DNA of 64,000 bases from Girardinichthys multiradiatus (Eukaryota; Chordata; Actinopteri; Cyprinodontiformes; Goodeidae): assembly GCF_021462225.1 (NCBI RefSeq), contig NC_061818.1, forward strand, positions 22,579,978-22,643,977, given 5' to 3'. The notes under the pieces were generated by a model, which saw only the letters and a program-made list of their open reading frames with translations, had not been told where the DNA came from and searched no databases. The translations under genes and the position numbers were made by a program. This document shows positions 19,701-32,400 of the stretch, in pieces. Within the stretch, counting starts at the first letter, position 1, and every line of letters starts with the position of its first letter.

Positions 19701-22700
19701 TCTGATTTGTGGATCTCTGCACCTCCCCCAGAGTAACTATGGACCTCCTTATCAATGCTCTCCTTGCCCAGCCTGTTGGTTTAGATGGAAGACCATGCCT
19801 TTGCCTCTGAGCTGGATTTACACTGGATTTTAATTAGCAGTGTCAGAGTGAAGGGGGGACAAATTTAAATGCATGCCAAACTTTTCAGATTTTTTTTATT
19901 TTTTAAAAACGTAATACCCTGTATCTTTTTCCTTCCACCTTATGGTTGTGCACTACTTTGTGATGGTCTGTCACATACTCTAAAATAAGTTAAATGTGTG
20001 ATTGTAGCATGAAAGCTTTGACAAGGCACTGTATAAACTATGGGAATATAAATGCTGTTAGGAAAGAACATATGGCCTTGATGTAAGTTTTTGTTCTCTT
20101 TTGATAAAAGTTGCTTCTCTGTTTTCTTTTGAAGGTGTAATTGAGAAGTTGCATGAAGCAGCATATAAGAATACCTTGTCCAACTCTGTGTACTGCCCTG
20201 ACTTCATGGTTGGTCGTGTCTCCTCTGAACAGGTTTTTTTTTTTTTTCTTGTGTTTAAACTACATTGTTTGAAGATGGATGTTTGCACCTCGTGAAACTG
20301 ATAAAGCAGTGTTTGGTAGTTGATGTGTGGCTCTCACACACTTTTCCTGCCCTTTCTCCACCCCTGTAGCTCCACTCCTTTGTTAAGGATAGTTTCACCA
20401 CTGGCAGAATGGCACTTGTAGGAGTAGGTAAGTGCTATCTTGTCTGTTCTGGTCTACTCCCCTAACTCCTCTCTAGTTTCCTACTGGAACCCTATTGGGT
20501 TTCTGTCTAAGAAAGCACGAAGGTACTACTGATTCAAAAACTGTCCCTCTGTCCCATTTATGTATCCAGGTGTCAATCACTCTGTCCTGAGTCAGGTGGG
20601 TGAAGGTCTTCTGAGCGTTCGCAGTGGAACTGGAGCACCGGTAGCTAAAGCAGTGTACCGTGGAGGTAAAAGCTTGTTATAAACAGTGAGCAGTAAGAGA
20701 TATACATTTTTGCTGAACCTCTAACCTGCTAACCATAATCAGGCACATTCAGATTTTCTTTTTCGAGTAGACAGATGATACAACGTACAACTTTAATGAT
20801 TTTTTTAAATCAGGAATTGACCACGTGGATTTATTTAGCTTCTTTTTAGAAATTAGTGTTGACCAGCTATTTGCATGTTTCTGCTGGTGTTCTGATGTTA
20901 TCTTTGGTGATGAGCTTCAGGTGTATGAGGTTGGAAGACTTCTGTGCCATCACCCTAGTCTTATCATCAAAACAGGAGGGAGACTTGGCCGCTGCAAAAT
21001 GTTAATATTATTTACATTTGGAAGTAGCATGTTGGCAAAATTGAAAAATTAATTTAAAATTTAAATTTGCCAGTGGTATTAATAATTTTAGGAATAACTG
21101 AGTATTTTGAGCATGTCTTATATACTTTTTGAGAAAATACACAATTACACCCAATTCTTGTTTTTAAAATTAATTTGCTGAATAATCATAAGACATTATA
21201 ATGCATAAATGCATATTAGAATGAATAACGTTTTGCAAACAGGCTTTTTAAAGACCAGCTGTCTTTGACTGTATGAAAAAGGACTATGTTTTTGGATTGA
21301 TCCAGAATAATTCAGACTGCATAGGATTCTAGAGAATTAGAAATTATACATGTTGGTCTTTTACAGTGAGTTGAAATTATGTTTGTTGCAAATTGTTGCT
21401 TTATAAACAAATGATTTTAACTAAATGAAATCTGCTTGACGAAATTAAAACGGGCAAATCTCAGTCTCCTGCTAAGCGATTGCCACATACCTGCACCAAA
21501 TGTTCTCACCTGAATTGCATTTACTATAATCTTTTGTGTTAAGGTGAACTGCGAGTGCAGAATAGAGATGAACTAGTCCACGCGCTGGTTGTTAGTGAGG
21601 GTGCTGTGACGGGCACCGCCGAAGCTAATGCCTTCACCGTGCTGCAAAGGATCCTGGGAGCCGGTCCTCATGTGAAGCTAGGCTCCAGCTTCACCAGCAA
21701 ACTGAGCCAGGGTGTTGCCAAATCTACCGCACAGCCATTTGATGTAAGTTGAACAACATTGATACTGTGCTGCCATCAAATAAAACTGTTCATCACTTCC
21801 TTGTTTTCTAAAAAATGTGTGGATTGTCAGCAGTTTTCCTTTTTTCTTCAGAAAAATTAATTATTTTTTCTTATCTGTTAGCGCAGAGTTTCTTATTTTC
21901 TAAAGGCATACAGCGTGCATCCTAATATTTGTGTCCTCTGGTTGTCTTCTTAGGCCACTGCTTTCAATGCCTCATACTCTGACTCTGGCCTGTTTGGTGT
22001 CTATACCATCGCACAGGCCACGTCTGCTGGAGAGGTAATTTCATCTCAAATGAGCATAAAAGTCCAGAATGTCATGTTTACGCACTTGATCCTTGATGCA
22101 TTTGTTTATGCAGGTGATCAGAGCTGCCATTGCTCAGGTGAAAGGTGTTGCAGAGGGAAACGTTACAGAGGCAGACATCACCAGAGCAAAGTGAGTTCAC
22201 TAGGAAAAATTGTGTAATTGTTCAGATGCAAACATATTAGCTGTTCTTAACTGTGTCTTTGTCTGCTGGCTTGCACAGGAACCAGGTGAAAGCAGAGTAT
22301 TTGATGTCCATAGAGAGCTCTGAGGGCCTGATGGAGGAGATTGGGGCTCAGGTTCTGAGCACTGCAGCCTACCAGGCTCCTGAATCCGTCCTCCAGGCTA
22401 TTGACACCATCACCAAGAATGATGTAGTTATGGTAAGAGTTCAGAAGGGAAGTTATCATCATCTCCTTCAGTGATGGTTATTCTCTCTTTACTTACATCC
22501 ACAACTCTTATTTTATCCACTTTAATAATGTGTTGAAGGCAAAATTGTGTTTGTCAGAAGGAGCCACATTCAAACCACTGAACCATTTAGACTTACATTT
22601 TATAACCAACGTGTTTGTTTATTTGCAACGCCTCCACTTCCTCGTTTGACCTCAGGTTTGTTGTCATGGTAACAGCACTGTAATGCGCTCCTCTTCTGAA

Positions 22701-23744
22701 ACGGCAGCCCATGTCAATGTTTTTGTACAGATAAAAATCTTAAGTGTGGTGTGCATTTGTTTTCAGCCCCCCCCCCCCTGAGTCAATACGTTCGAACCCC
22801 CTTTAACTGAGCTTACAGCTGCTCCTTTGAGGTTCCTCTCTACCTGCTTTGCACATCTGGAGATTGAATCTCATTCTACTCAGCAAAAAAAGCTCATGCA
22901 CAGTCAGATTTGATGGAGAGCTTCTGTTGGACTGAATTTCAAGTTTGGACTTTTGATACATGAATATGGTTTAAACTAAACCATTCCATTGTAGCTCTGG
23001 TTGCCCATATGGAGTAATTGTCCTGCTGTAAAATGAACCTCCACCCCAGTCTTAACCTCCAACAGGTTTTTCTCCAAGTATTGTTCTTTATTTAGTTCCA
23101 TCCTTCCATCAAATCTGACCAGCTTCTTTGTCTCTGTTGAGGAAAAACGTCCCCACAGGATGATGATGCTGCTGCATTCACAGGGAATGTGTCCACGGTG
23201 ATGTGCAGTGTTGGTTTTTATGCACTCATAGTGTTTTGCACAGCACTAGGTTTCATTTTGGTCTTGAGCACCTTCTTTCACATGTAAGCTTTATCCACTG
23301 CTTGGCTTCTTCTTACCACTCCTCTGTAAAGCCCATGTTTGTGTGGAGGATTTCCTGTTGATAATTTATCTGACCTAAGCTGCAGAGATCTTCAGCCCTT
23401 CTAGTTAATTGGCCTCTTGGCTGCTTCTCTGATCAATGCTCTCATTGGTCTTCATGATGCTGTTTGCTATCTAATGTTCTCTGTCAAACCCCTGAGGTCT
23501 TCGCAGAGCACCTGTATTTATACTGTCATTAAATTACACACAAGGCTATTTTTCATTTTTTAAGCTGTTTTAAAATAATAGCTCATTTATTATTATATGT
23601 ATATATATATTTATATATATATTGCTTTATATCATTAACACTTCTGTTTTATCTTTGTAGGCTGCCAGAAAATTTGTTGATGGCAAGAAGACCATGGCAG
23701 CAAGTGGACACCTTATTAATACACCATTTGTGGATGAATTATGA
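16727..23744 (+). CDS. uqcrc2: Cytochrome b-c1 complex subunit 2, mitochondrial (core protein 2), 14 exons
   Basis: Coding exons: 16727-16759, 17803-17904, 18054-18203, 18404-18468, 18565-18621, 18725-18849, 20135-20232, 20370-20427, 20570-20665, 21544-21743, 21954-22034, 22114-22190, 22279-22432, 23661-23744. Together they give 1380 nt, 459 aa plus stop, close to the human protein (453 aa), and every join keeps frame with GT-AG introns. The product is a core subunit of respiratory complex III on the matrix side of the inner membrane. The N-terminus ([18 protein letters not shown]) is Arg/Lys-rich, as in matrix presequences. Core blocks are recognisable: [39 protein letters not shown] and the C-terminus TPFVDEL. 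It is an M16-peptidase homologue without a HXXEH zinc site (GVSHVLRL there), as usual for core 2. Exon 1 is the least certain. I cannot say which teleost paralogue this is. Confidence 0.96.
17455..17610 (+). repeat. Decayed solo Tc1 inverted-repeat fragment in uqcrc2 intron 1
   Basis: TTTTGGGTTTTCAATGACTG, then AGCCAGAATCATC and CCTGAAACAT, follow in order the inner part of the inverted repeat of the Tc1 family at 14864 and 41120. The outer end and transposase are absent. Confidence 0.6.
18926..20036 (-). mobile_element. Fossil Tc1-like element in uqcrc2 intron 6
   Basis: The left end has CCTTGCAAAAATATTCACACC, and the right end has a matching inverted copy finishing GACAAGGCACTGTAT. Between them lies a decayed antisense transposase: GCGCATGATGCTTCCACCACC and CCTACATGGCTTGTGACAA are landmark stretches of an abundant vertebrate Tc1 family. 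No open frame survives. Confidence 0.8.
22850..23530 (-). mobile_element. Fossil Tc1-like element in uqcrc2 intron 13
   Basis: Antisense remnant of the same family as in intron 6: GAACCTCCACCCCAGTCTTA, CCCCACAGGATGATGATGCT, GGTGATGTGCAGTGTTGG and CTTCATGATGCTGTTTGCT occur in the expected order. Heavily decayed and without clear ends. Confidence 0.75.
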
Positions 23745-23800
23745 AAAAGAAAATCATATAAAGACAATTTATTTTACCTTGGAGTTGGTGTACTGGCATA

Positions 23801-23806
23801 AATAAA
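23801..23806 (+). terminator. uqcrc2: Polyadenylation signal of uqcrc2
   Basis: AATAAA about 57 bp after the stop codon. It is the first canonical signal downstream and would give a very short 3' UTR. Confidence 0.6.
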
Positions 23807-24560
23807 AGAGAAAACAAAGTTAGCTCCAGAATCAAAATGCATTTTATCTTTTCTGGGTTTCGTTTGTCAGTTTAACTGCATATTGGTGTAAATTAAAGCA
23901 CTGGCAGTAAAACAGATGTTTGTCGGGTAAATTTTGCATCCTGATATGAAATCATTCATATTCTAATGTGATCGAGGTGTGATGGATATGACAACTGGTC
24001 TTCGTTAAATAAAAATACTTCATGCCAGCTTCTCACATGACAGCCCAATGCAGTCACTGAAAGTTAAAGGATTTTTTTGTTTCCAAGCAGTAAGTACTTT
24101 CAGCATGAAAAGGTACTGTTTTGATCCTCAGCCAGCAGAAGGACCCAAAACAAGCCCAAGGCTCAGTTTATAGATGTAAGTGTTGCAAGAATTAGGGATG
24201 ATTAATCCAAATTTGTACTCCTCCATGTTTTGTTTTTTTCAGTCAGCAGGGTCAACACCTCTCATATGATCTTTGATATTTATTACTTCAAAGTGTCAAT
24301 ATCTTTAAAATGTACATAAAGAAAATAAAATCATTATGGATTCATTTATTTTTGTGTTTTTGACACTTATTTTGTTAGTGGTTAGATCAAAGCTATTGGA
24401 TTTTGTTTCTTTGTTCTTTGATACATTTGCCTCTCATTTCTAATCTTTCTTTAGTTCTGAAAATGGTGAACGAAAAATACATTTTATCAAGAAGTATTTG
24501 TTGTAGGCTTTGAAAAACAAAGCCTACAACATAATTTTTAAAAACACTGCCCTAAAAAAT
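23807..24560. other. Region downstream of uqcrc2
   Basis: AT-rich, with further AATAAA-type signals near 24010 and 24324 that could serve longer 3' UTRs. Apart from the inverted repeat at 24499-24531 I see no gene or repeat. Confidence 0.45.
24499..24531. repeat. Perfect 14-bp inverted repeat with A5 loop
   Basis: TGTTGTAGGCTTTG, five A, then its exact complement CAAAGCCTACAACA. It sits just left of a Tc1 fossil. Confidence 0.8.
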
Positions 24561-25730
24561 ATTCCTCACCCATTACATTTTTCTCAGTTTACAACTACAA
24601 ACATATAGTATATCTTATTGGGATTTTATGTTTTACCAAAAAAAAGCGGTGCATAACTATTGTGGAAGGAAAGTGAGTAGTGCATCTGTTTTAGCCCCTT
24701 TACTCTGGTACCCTTTAATAAAATCTAGTAAAACCAGTCAGAGAAGTTAGCAACTTAATCGCAGTCTAGATACCACTGGCCTGTGAAGGCCTCAGAGGTT
24801 TCTTAGAAAACATTGCATGCTTTAATCAGGGTTAGGTTTTAAAACAGTATCCAAAGAGCATTGATCAATTCATCATCTGAAAATGGAAAGAGCATGGCAC
24901 AACTGCAAACCTACATTGGCTGACCAATGTAGGTCAGAGAAGGAGCCAAGTGGCCCATGGTAACTCTGGAGGAGCTACTGAGATCCTCAGGTCGAGTGGG
25001 AGCATCTGTTGAAATGGCATCCATTAGTTGTGCATTTAACAAATCTGGCCTTCATAATGCAAGAGTAACAAGAAGAAACCTACAGGATAAAAAGTCTTGT
25101 TTGCAGGCTGTTACACGCCAGTTAAGGGACATGGTAAACATGTTAGAAGGTGCTCTATTCGGCAAAGACTGAAAGTAACTATTGTTGTGTAAATCCAAAA
25201 ACTAACACTAATCACCATGAACACATCATGTCAATTGTGAAACATGAGATGTTTTCCTTCAGTAGGGACAAAAAGCAAGATGGAGTTGATGAAATTGATT
25301 GAGGTAAAACAGCAGAAAAGCTCTTAGTGGCTGCAAAACCTTTAGGATTGATTCCGAGGTTCACCTTCCAGCACAACAAAGATCCTAAACATACAGGCAG
25401 AACTACAATGTGGTTTAGATCGATGCATATTTATGAGTTAGAATGGCCCAGTCAAAGTCAAAACCTAAATTCAATTGAGAGTCTGTGGTCAGTATTGAAA
25501 ATCTATCTTCACACAGGTTTTTCATCTAGTCTGATTAAGCTTGAGCTATGTTGCTGTTTTGTGGACATGGTTATTTCTGACGTAATGGGGGCTGAATACA
25601 TATGTATACCATCTTTATTCTTTTTTTTGTTGTTGTTGTTCAAAAAAGGTTTATTACCATGTATCATTTTCCTTGTCTTTAGGAGATCTGTCAAAATCCC
25701 AATAAAATACACTTCTGGAAGGCACTGGAT
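24560..25730 (+). mobile_element. Fossil Tc1-like element between uqcrc2 and mosmo
   Basis: Same family as the fossils in the uqcrc2 introns, here in sense orientation. GGCCCATGGTAACTCTGGAG, AACAAATCTGGCC and the reading piece FQHNKDPKHTGRTTMWF...EWPSQSQNLNSIESLW (about 25350-25490) mark the catalytic region with the second Asp changed to Asn. The ends are worn: TTTACAACTACAAAC near 24590 and an inverted partner near 25640-25720. Confidence 0.8.
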
Positions 25731-26029
25731 TTCCCAAAGTGATTGCAAGAAGCTTGCTTGTACATCATCGATTCTTATGTTTTTCGTTTGTTTTGTAAGT
25801 ATCGCAGCATAATCTGTTCTGTTTTTGTTTTAGTGTTTTTAAAACATGCCTTGTTATTGTTTTTTTTGGTATAAAATGATGCGTTTTGCATTTCATCTTC
25901 TCGTGCTCTCGTAAATGTCCCTGTATTCTGGGCTTCTCGCTTTTTCCTCAAATGTGCGCGCTTTGTGACACGCTGTTGTGTTTTGCACCATGGGGCTACT
26001 GTACATTATGAATAATTGCCTCAAACCTG
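25731..26029. other. Intergenic before mosmo
   Basis: No gene or clear repeat seen. CG content rises towards the right as the mosmo 5' region is reached. Confidence 0.4.
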
Positions 26030-26920
26030 GCGACTCATGAAAACACAACCCCCATTCATCCAGAGTATCGCGAGAAGAGAGCGGCACCCCATCTGTGTGT
26101 GTTTGAGGCTGCGTAGGGGGGGGGTCCGCCTGATGTCATTTGGCAGAAGGGGAGGCTGAGATAGTGGTGGGCACACGGGTGGAGAGCATAACAATAACGA
26201 CACCATTTCATCGCTCATGCTGGGGCATTTAAACTCACTGTCGGAGTAAAACACGCCGCGTTTTAAAGGCGTCTCGCAGAGGTCCGGAGCGGGAGAAGAG
26301 GAGGCTAGCTAATGGGCTGATAGTACCAGATGCTATTCCAGCGGAGAAGGCGAACCGTGATGGGTTCTCGTTTTCCTGACGGGTAACTAACCCTACGCTC
26401 GAAACGCGGTTATTTCGGAGTGTGGGAACTCGCTCCGCATCTCCCGGACCTCAGTAGGTGTGACATTGTGTATGAAATGTCATCGAGCAGCCTCTGGGCC
26501 GCAGCTCGGCTCATGGAGCCCGAATCTAGCTAGCTGTCTGCTAGCCGAAGCTGTACCCGATGCTGCAGCGGCTGCTCCTAAGCGAATCCGTACCACAGCG
26601 CAAGAAGTCCGGGGCCTCCACGCCGAGTGAGTCTTTGTTTTGCATTACTGGAGTACAGCGGGGCTTTTGAGATGTGATGCTTTTGTGCGTCATATCTGAG
26701 CCTTTTGTAGCTGGAGGCTCACTCTTGCTTGACGCGAAGGGGCTAACGTTGCTGCAAAATGCACAGCAGAACCTCAACAGCGAGCTGCTGTTGAAGGGGG
26801 CGAGGTTGGACAGATAACAGCCCACCCCGAGTCTCTCTGAACAGCCGGGGAGGGGGGGTCTGGTTTGGACAACCACCACCCTATTTTCCCCCGTCACTCA
26901 CCGCCTCTTCTCCAGGCGAC
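26030..26920 (+). promoter_or_regulatory. mosmo: CG-rich promoter and 5' UTR region of mosmo
   Basis: CpG-rich stretch in an otherwise AT-rich neighbourhood, with no TATA box seen. A good splice donor (GAGTGAGT, intron GT at 26627) and an acceptor (CTTCTCCAG ending 26915) just before the start codon suggest a 5' UTR intron 26627-26915. Short upstream ATGs occur near 26473 and 26513. Confidence 0.6.
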
Positions 26921-29423
26921 ATGGATAAACTGACGATCATTTCAGGGTGCCTGTTTCTGGCTGCAGATATCTTTGCAATCGCCAGCATTGCAAACCCCGA
27001 CTGGATCAACACTGGTGAATCAACAGGTAAACCAGCAACCTTTTATGTTGCCCATCTTAACAATCATTTTAGGTGAAGAAAGTCCAGTTGATGGCATGGA
27101 CAGCTACAAGATTCCCAGCTTGAGTAAAAATACTCGTGGCTTGGGATTTGTACTAAAAATGTATATTATGATGTAGTTACTTTTATTGTGGAATCAGAGC
27201 TCAGCATTTGTTCCTGCTATGGCTAAAGTAATATAATATTACAGTTATAATAATGTTATAACATTTATTTATCAATACTGACACAATCAATATTGACATT
27301 GACTTATGCCAATATCAGGGTATGCGAGTATGTAAAGTACTTGGACTACAATAAATGTTAGTTAATTGAATGAGTACCATGGAGTCATGGCCTCTATGCC
27401 AGTTATATATTTGTTGATGCTTGCTCGTTCATTGCCAAAACAGAAAATCTTTCTTGGATGAAAATATTGATGTTTTTAATAGTATCTAGATGGACTACTC
27501 TAACTGGGCTGTGTTTTCCTTGTACCCAAAGCAGAAAGACATTAACACATTCAGTATTTGTTCATTTATTCCCGTAGTAGTCCTCAGTTGCTTTTTGCAC
27601 GGAATGATTATACCTTTTTGCTTTTCTACGCGTAATAGGGTAAAGCAAAGCATAGCTGATTTACTCTATTACTGGTTGGAGGGTCACCCCTAGTGACTCT
27701 CCAACCAGACTGCTTGACAGGCATGCCGCTGTTAACTGCAGATTTAAAATTCTACTTTAAAAAGAACGATGGGTTATGCTCTTTTGCTATCTTGACTAAA
27801 CTAAGGAAGGTCGGAGGTTGACAGTTCAAGTTCTGAAAAATCTAAAACCCGAACTCCCCTATTCCTCAATGCATCAAACCTTAAAACACCCACAGCTTTC
27901 GGTCTGTAAACACAACCAACAGCATACACTTTAATGCCCTTTAAGTCAGTTTAATCAGTTAATGGTCAATGACATAAGTTTTAATGCATAGGTGCGTATA
28001 ATATTGTAATTCCTTAATTTGTTTGTTGCACTCAAAACTGCTACATCTATCTCTTTCACATGCGATAGTCCTTAGAACAGTGACTAAATTCTATTTATAT
28101 ATCACTTTCATATATCTAAGTGTTGCTCAAAGTGCTTTAGAAAATGTCACCCGATAAAATCGAAGTGCACTGAAGTTATCTTCATTTGCGTGCTTTGCAC
28201 TGATTTCTTGACATTTGAGGTGACCTCTGAATGATCAGTTGAACCTGTGAACGTGTAAGCAGTCAAATCAGATTTGGTTTAAGTGATGATGGTCGGGAGG
28301 AGCACGTGTGGCTGGTGAGCTGGTTTATTTGTGCTATTCCTGAAAACGCGTCCAAAACGTGTCCAGGGTATTGACGGACAGCTGCTACTCTTTGTTCTCT
28401 CTGCAGAATGACGGCTTAGCATCTGGGTCAGGGAGGGTGCACCATGCACCAGTCAGTGTAGCTCAGTGACATAGGTAATCTGTGCAGAAGCAATAATGGG
28501 GTTTAATGAACTAGGCAACATTGTCTATGCTGCTGCCCGTTTGATTGTGTTGTGTAATGGACCTCTTACTGTCCACCTCTTCAGATCCCCAGTGCTGAAC
28601 TGGCTTGTACAGAAAACTGAACCTTTGCTATTATTAAACCTCAGTGTTGTGGTTTGTGTGGGAACTTGCTGTCACTCTTCTCTCTTCCCCTCACAGAGGC
28701 TGCCTTTCTCTGTCATTTTGTCCTGTCTTGAATGGTTTTATTACATGTGTGGGTGATTAAAGCACTGAGATTCATCTTCTTCACATCTCATTTTTCCCCT
28801 TTGATTGCTGTAATAATGTTCTCTACTGTCTAGAATTTGCTATCTCCATGCAAGCACAATGAAATGGTCTTTGTTCTCTGAAGGTGTTTTGATTGAGTGT
28901 AATGTAAATGTTCTTTTTAGATTAATTACATTGGACATTGTGTTTCTATCTATATTTATATAGTGCCTGGAAAAAAGAATGAGTTGGCTAAAAGCCTTCT
29001 CTGAAGAGTAAATTAGTAGAAAAGTAGTATATTTTCACATGTACCTTGAAGTCAGAATTTTACAAGTTGTGACAGGATTGATATTGAAATGTATTCATTA
29101 GATCGATCAATGTATATAGTCGTTTTGTGGGTACAAACAAGTTATGCGTGATTTGAAAAGAGCATGTGAAAATGGTAGAAAAGTATATTTAAAATATGAA
29201 AAACAGTTTGTCTATTTCATTACTGCAGTGTGCAAAGGTCTCAAACTGCTCTCTATACCTCTGTTGCCTTCTTCCAAGAAGAAGCAATAAAAGCGACCTG
29301 GTTCAGGAGCTATCAGGCTTGCCTTTTAAGTTTTCCTTTGGGCTTTACAGCACATTAAATTATCACACAGTAGTATACAAAAAGTTCATTTATTTTAATA
29401 ACTCAATTCACTTGGTAAAACGC

Positions 29424-29484
<61 letters not shown>

Positions 29485-32400
29485 CATTTGTTGATGGACA
29501 CACGGTTGGACAGCTGCTTTAACTATTCTATAAACCTCTTTTTTCTTCTCTTTTTTTGTGGCGGCAGTAGTGGCCTTTATTTTTCCCAGTTGACAGTAGC
29601 TAGACAGGAAATCAGGGGGGTGTAGAGAGGGGAAGACATGCGGCAAATGTCGCCGGGCTGGGATTTGAACCGGTGACTGCTGCGTCGAGGACTAAAGCCT
29701 CCAATATTTTCAGGTTCTAATCTGACCCTTGTATCTGACAAAAAGAAAAGAATAATTGATTTATTGAAACATCTGCCGATAGCAATACTTGTGTTAGTTT
29801 TGTTTTTGTTCTGATCATGCATAGGCTAATATCAATAAACCACATAGGCACTGTCAGCTGTACAACTGCATTGTATGCTCACACTTTCAGTTGTATTCAT
29901 GTTTGCAATGGACAGCAGGGGCACAAAAACGTAAGGATGAAACGTTAGTTTGAAAAAGCTTCTGCTTCTAATTTTGTGGGTTTATTGGGGTGTAAATGGT
30001 CTGAAAAGATGCAACAGCTGGCAGCAAAATCACACTAATGGCATGATTTAATTAGCCTTTCTGCCATGAAGCATAAAACGTGGACCCAACTCAAGGGACG
30101 AAGCAGTTGCATTTACACAGACAACAAACTTGTATTTTGATGGCTCTTAGTTGCTTTGGTTTTTTGCCACTTCTCTCACCACGTTGCACTCAGGCGTTAG
30201 CATGTTGTTCAAACCTACTATCTTGCGTTCCCATTGGGGCTGCACAGTATATCGCACATTTATCGCAATTACAGTGTACTCAATATGCATGTCACAAAGA
30301 GCTGCTTTGACGGCAGTAAATGTTAGCTAATTAATTATCATGTATTCTGGCTAAGCCTGTAATATACAGTGTTTAGTGACGCTAGCTGTTTAATGCAGCA
30401 GTTTTAGAAGGTAAAGGTGGTCAAGTACCAGTAAGAAACGTTATAGGAGGATATTATATTACAGCCAATTTCCTATGATGGCGGTTTTGCATGGAACCAA
30501 ATGTGTCCCAATATTCAAATTAAAATGTATTAATAAAATGCTTTTTCATTTTCAAAATGAGGCTGCAATTTTGACTCATAAATAAAATAAAAAATAAATC
30601 CTTCAAACTGCATTTTCATTTTGTCTCCAAGACTGCTCAATTTGTAAATTAATTAAAATGATAAATAAAATAACGTTTAACATTTCATTTTCAAAAGATG
30701 TCTAAGCAAAAAGTGACCCAAATTCATTTTGAAATGTCAAATTTGTGGTGTGCGGTGAAAATACTACAGTATCACAGTATTACCACTAAGGTTGGTTGAT
30801 ATTAACATTTTTCCTACTATTGTTCGTCAGTCTAACAAATGACGATGGGCGATATATTCACGCAGGTGTAGTTTGGACTTTTTTGTGGGTGGATCAATGT
30901 AAACAGCCACGGACTGATTTGCCAAATTAGACCATAAATGTCCAAAAATGGAGGACCTAGTTTTAAACTATTACAGCAGTCTTATAACAATGACAATTAC
31001 GCTGTTCTATGCGGTATTTTGTGCATAGCTTTGAAACATCTCGTCTTATAAATGGTAAATGGCCTGAACTTGTATGGCGCTTTATCAAGTCCCCAGAGAC
31101 CCAAAAGCGCCCTGTACAACCTACTCTTGTCACAACTTTGTGATTTTCCGACCTCTGAGTACAAATGGAAAGCAGCAAAAGTCCGGCGGACGTCCGCTGA
31201 GTCAAGAAGGCTACACCCCACTATGTTTTGCCATTAACCCGTAGGCCAAAAAAAACATTGCTCTTAAAAAACAACTGTTGAAGGGCTCAGCCTAGCGGCG
31301 ATGGTCGATAAATTGGTCCTATCACCCAACCTTAATTACCACAGTCACTCAAAACATTAAAATGTACATGATTTAATTTTGATAGACTTGTGACCTGTCC
31401 TGGGTTTACCCTGCCTCTTGCCAACTGAAGATGGGCTCCACCCCTCTCCTGTGATCCTACAAGCATAAGCGGGCATGGACGATGGATGGATGATTTAATT
31501 GCTTTTAAAACAACAAGTATAACATTACTGCTGTTGAAATAATATGGATTATTATAGATATAATAATGTTGTCTATGACTTCTACTTGTTAGTGAGAACT
31601 TGGTTGAGAGTGTTGACAGCTGGTTGCATCATATATTCATGATGGTGAAGTTAAAACGTTTATATTTATGTTTATGCATTTGGCAGGAACTTTTTCCAAA
31701 GTGACTTACAAATACAGATAGAACAGTGCAGTTAACATGAAAGCTAACGATAAGCTTCTTAGAAGGAAAAATGTGTCAGAGGTGACAGTGTAGAAATAGT
31801 GCAGGCGTAGAGGGTAATAGAGAACGAGATGATGCAGTTGAGGAGGTAGGGAAGCACATAGAGGGGCTGAAGAGCTGGATCTCCATGTTTTTCTTGAAGG
31901 ACAGCTGGTCGTTGATCATGACAACCAAGCAAACCACCTCACCATGACCCTCTTGCCGCAGTTGTGCACTACAGGAGTGTGACCAAGCTGGAATACGTTG
32001 AATGACCGACCAGTGAGGTACGATTTATACCAGGAGGAAGCGCTCTCTGTGATGCCCATGCTAGAGAGAATGTATTGTGGACTGTGTAAAATGCAGCCAG
32101 TATGTCAAGCACGATGAATACTGAGGTGTTGGCTGTTACTCTGGCTTCTTTTAAGGCTTCTGTCGCCAAGAGAGCTGCTTTGATGGAGTGGTCTCTTTTG
32201 AATCCAGCTTGGTTTGGGTCGAGGAGGTTTTTTTTCTTTCTTATAATTAAATAATTAGGAAAAACTGTGTCTTTTATAATTTCATTATTAAGACTAGCTA
32301 AAAAGAACCTACGGAAGAAATTTCATATTAAATGTTATTAAAATTTGCAACATTTGATTGTGTAGTCATGGTTCTCTGCAACTTTTCAACATCTTAAACA

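Noticed and set aside
20825..21052. 75-aa open frame in uqcrc2 intron 9
   Set aside because: No homology, no splice sites fitting the gene, and the flanking exons join in frame without it.
25327..25812. 161-aa open frame with EWPSQSQNLNSIESLW
   Set aside because: Only the first part resembles Tc1 transposase and it lacks the start and the second Asp. The rest is a random extension, so it is listed as a fossil and not a gene.
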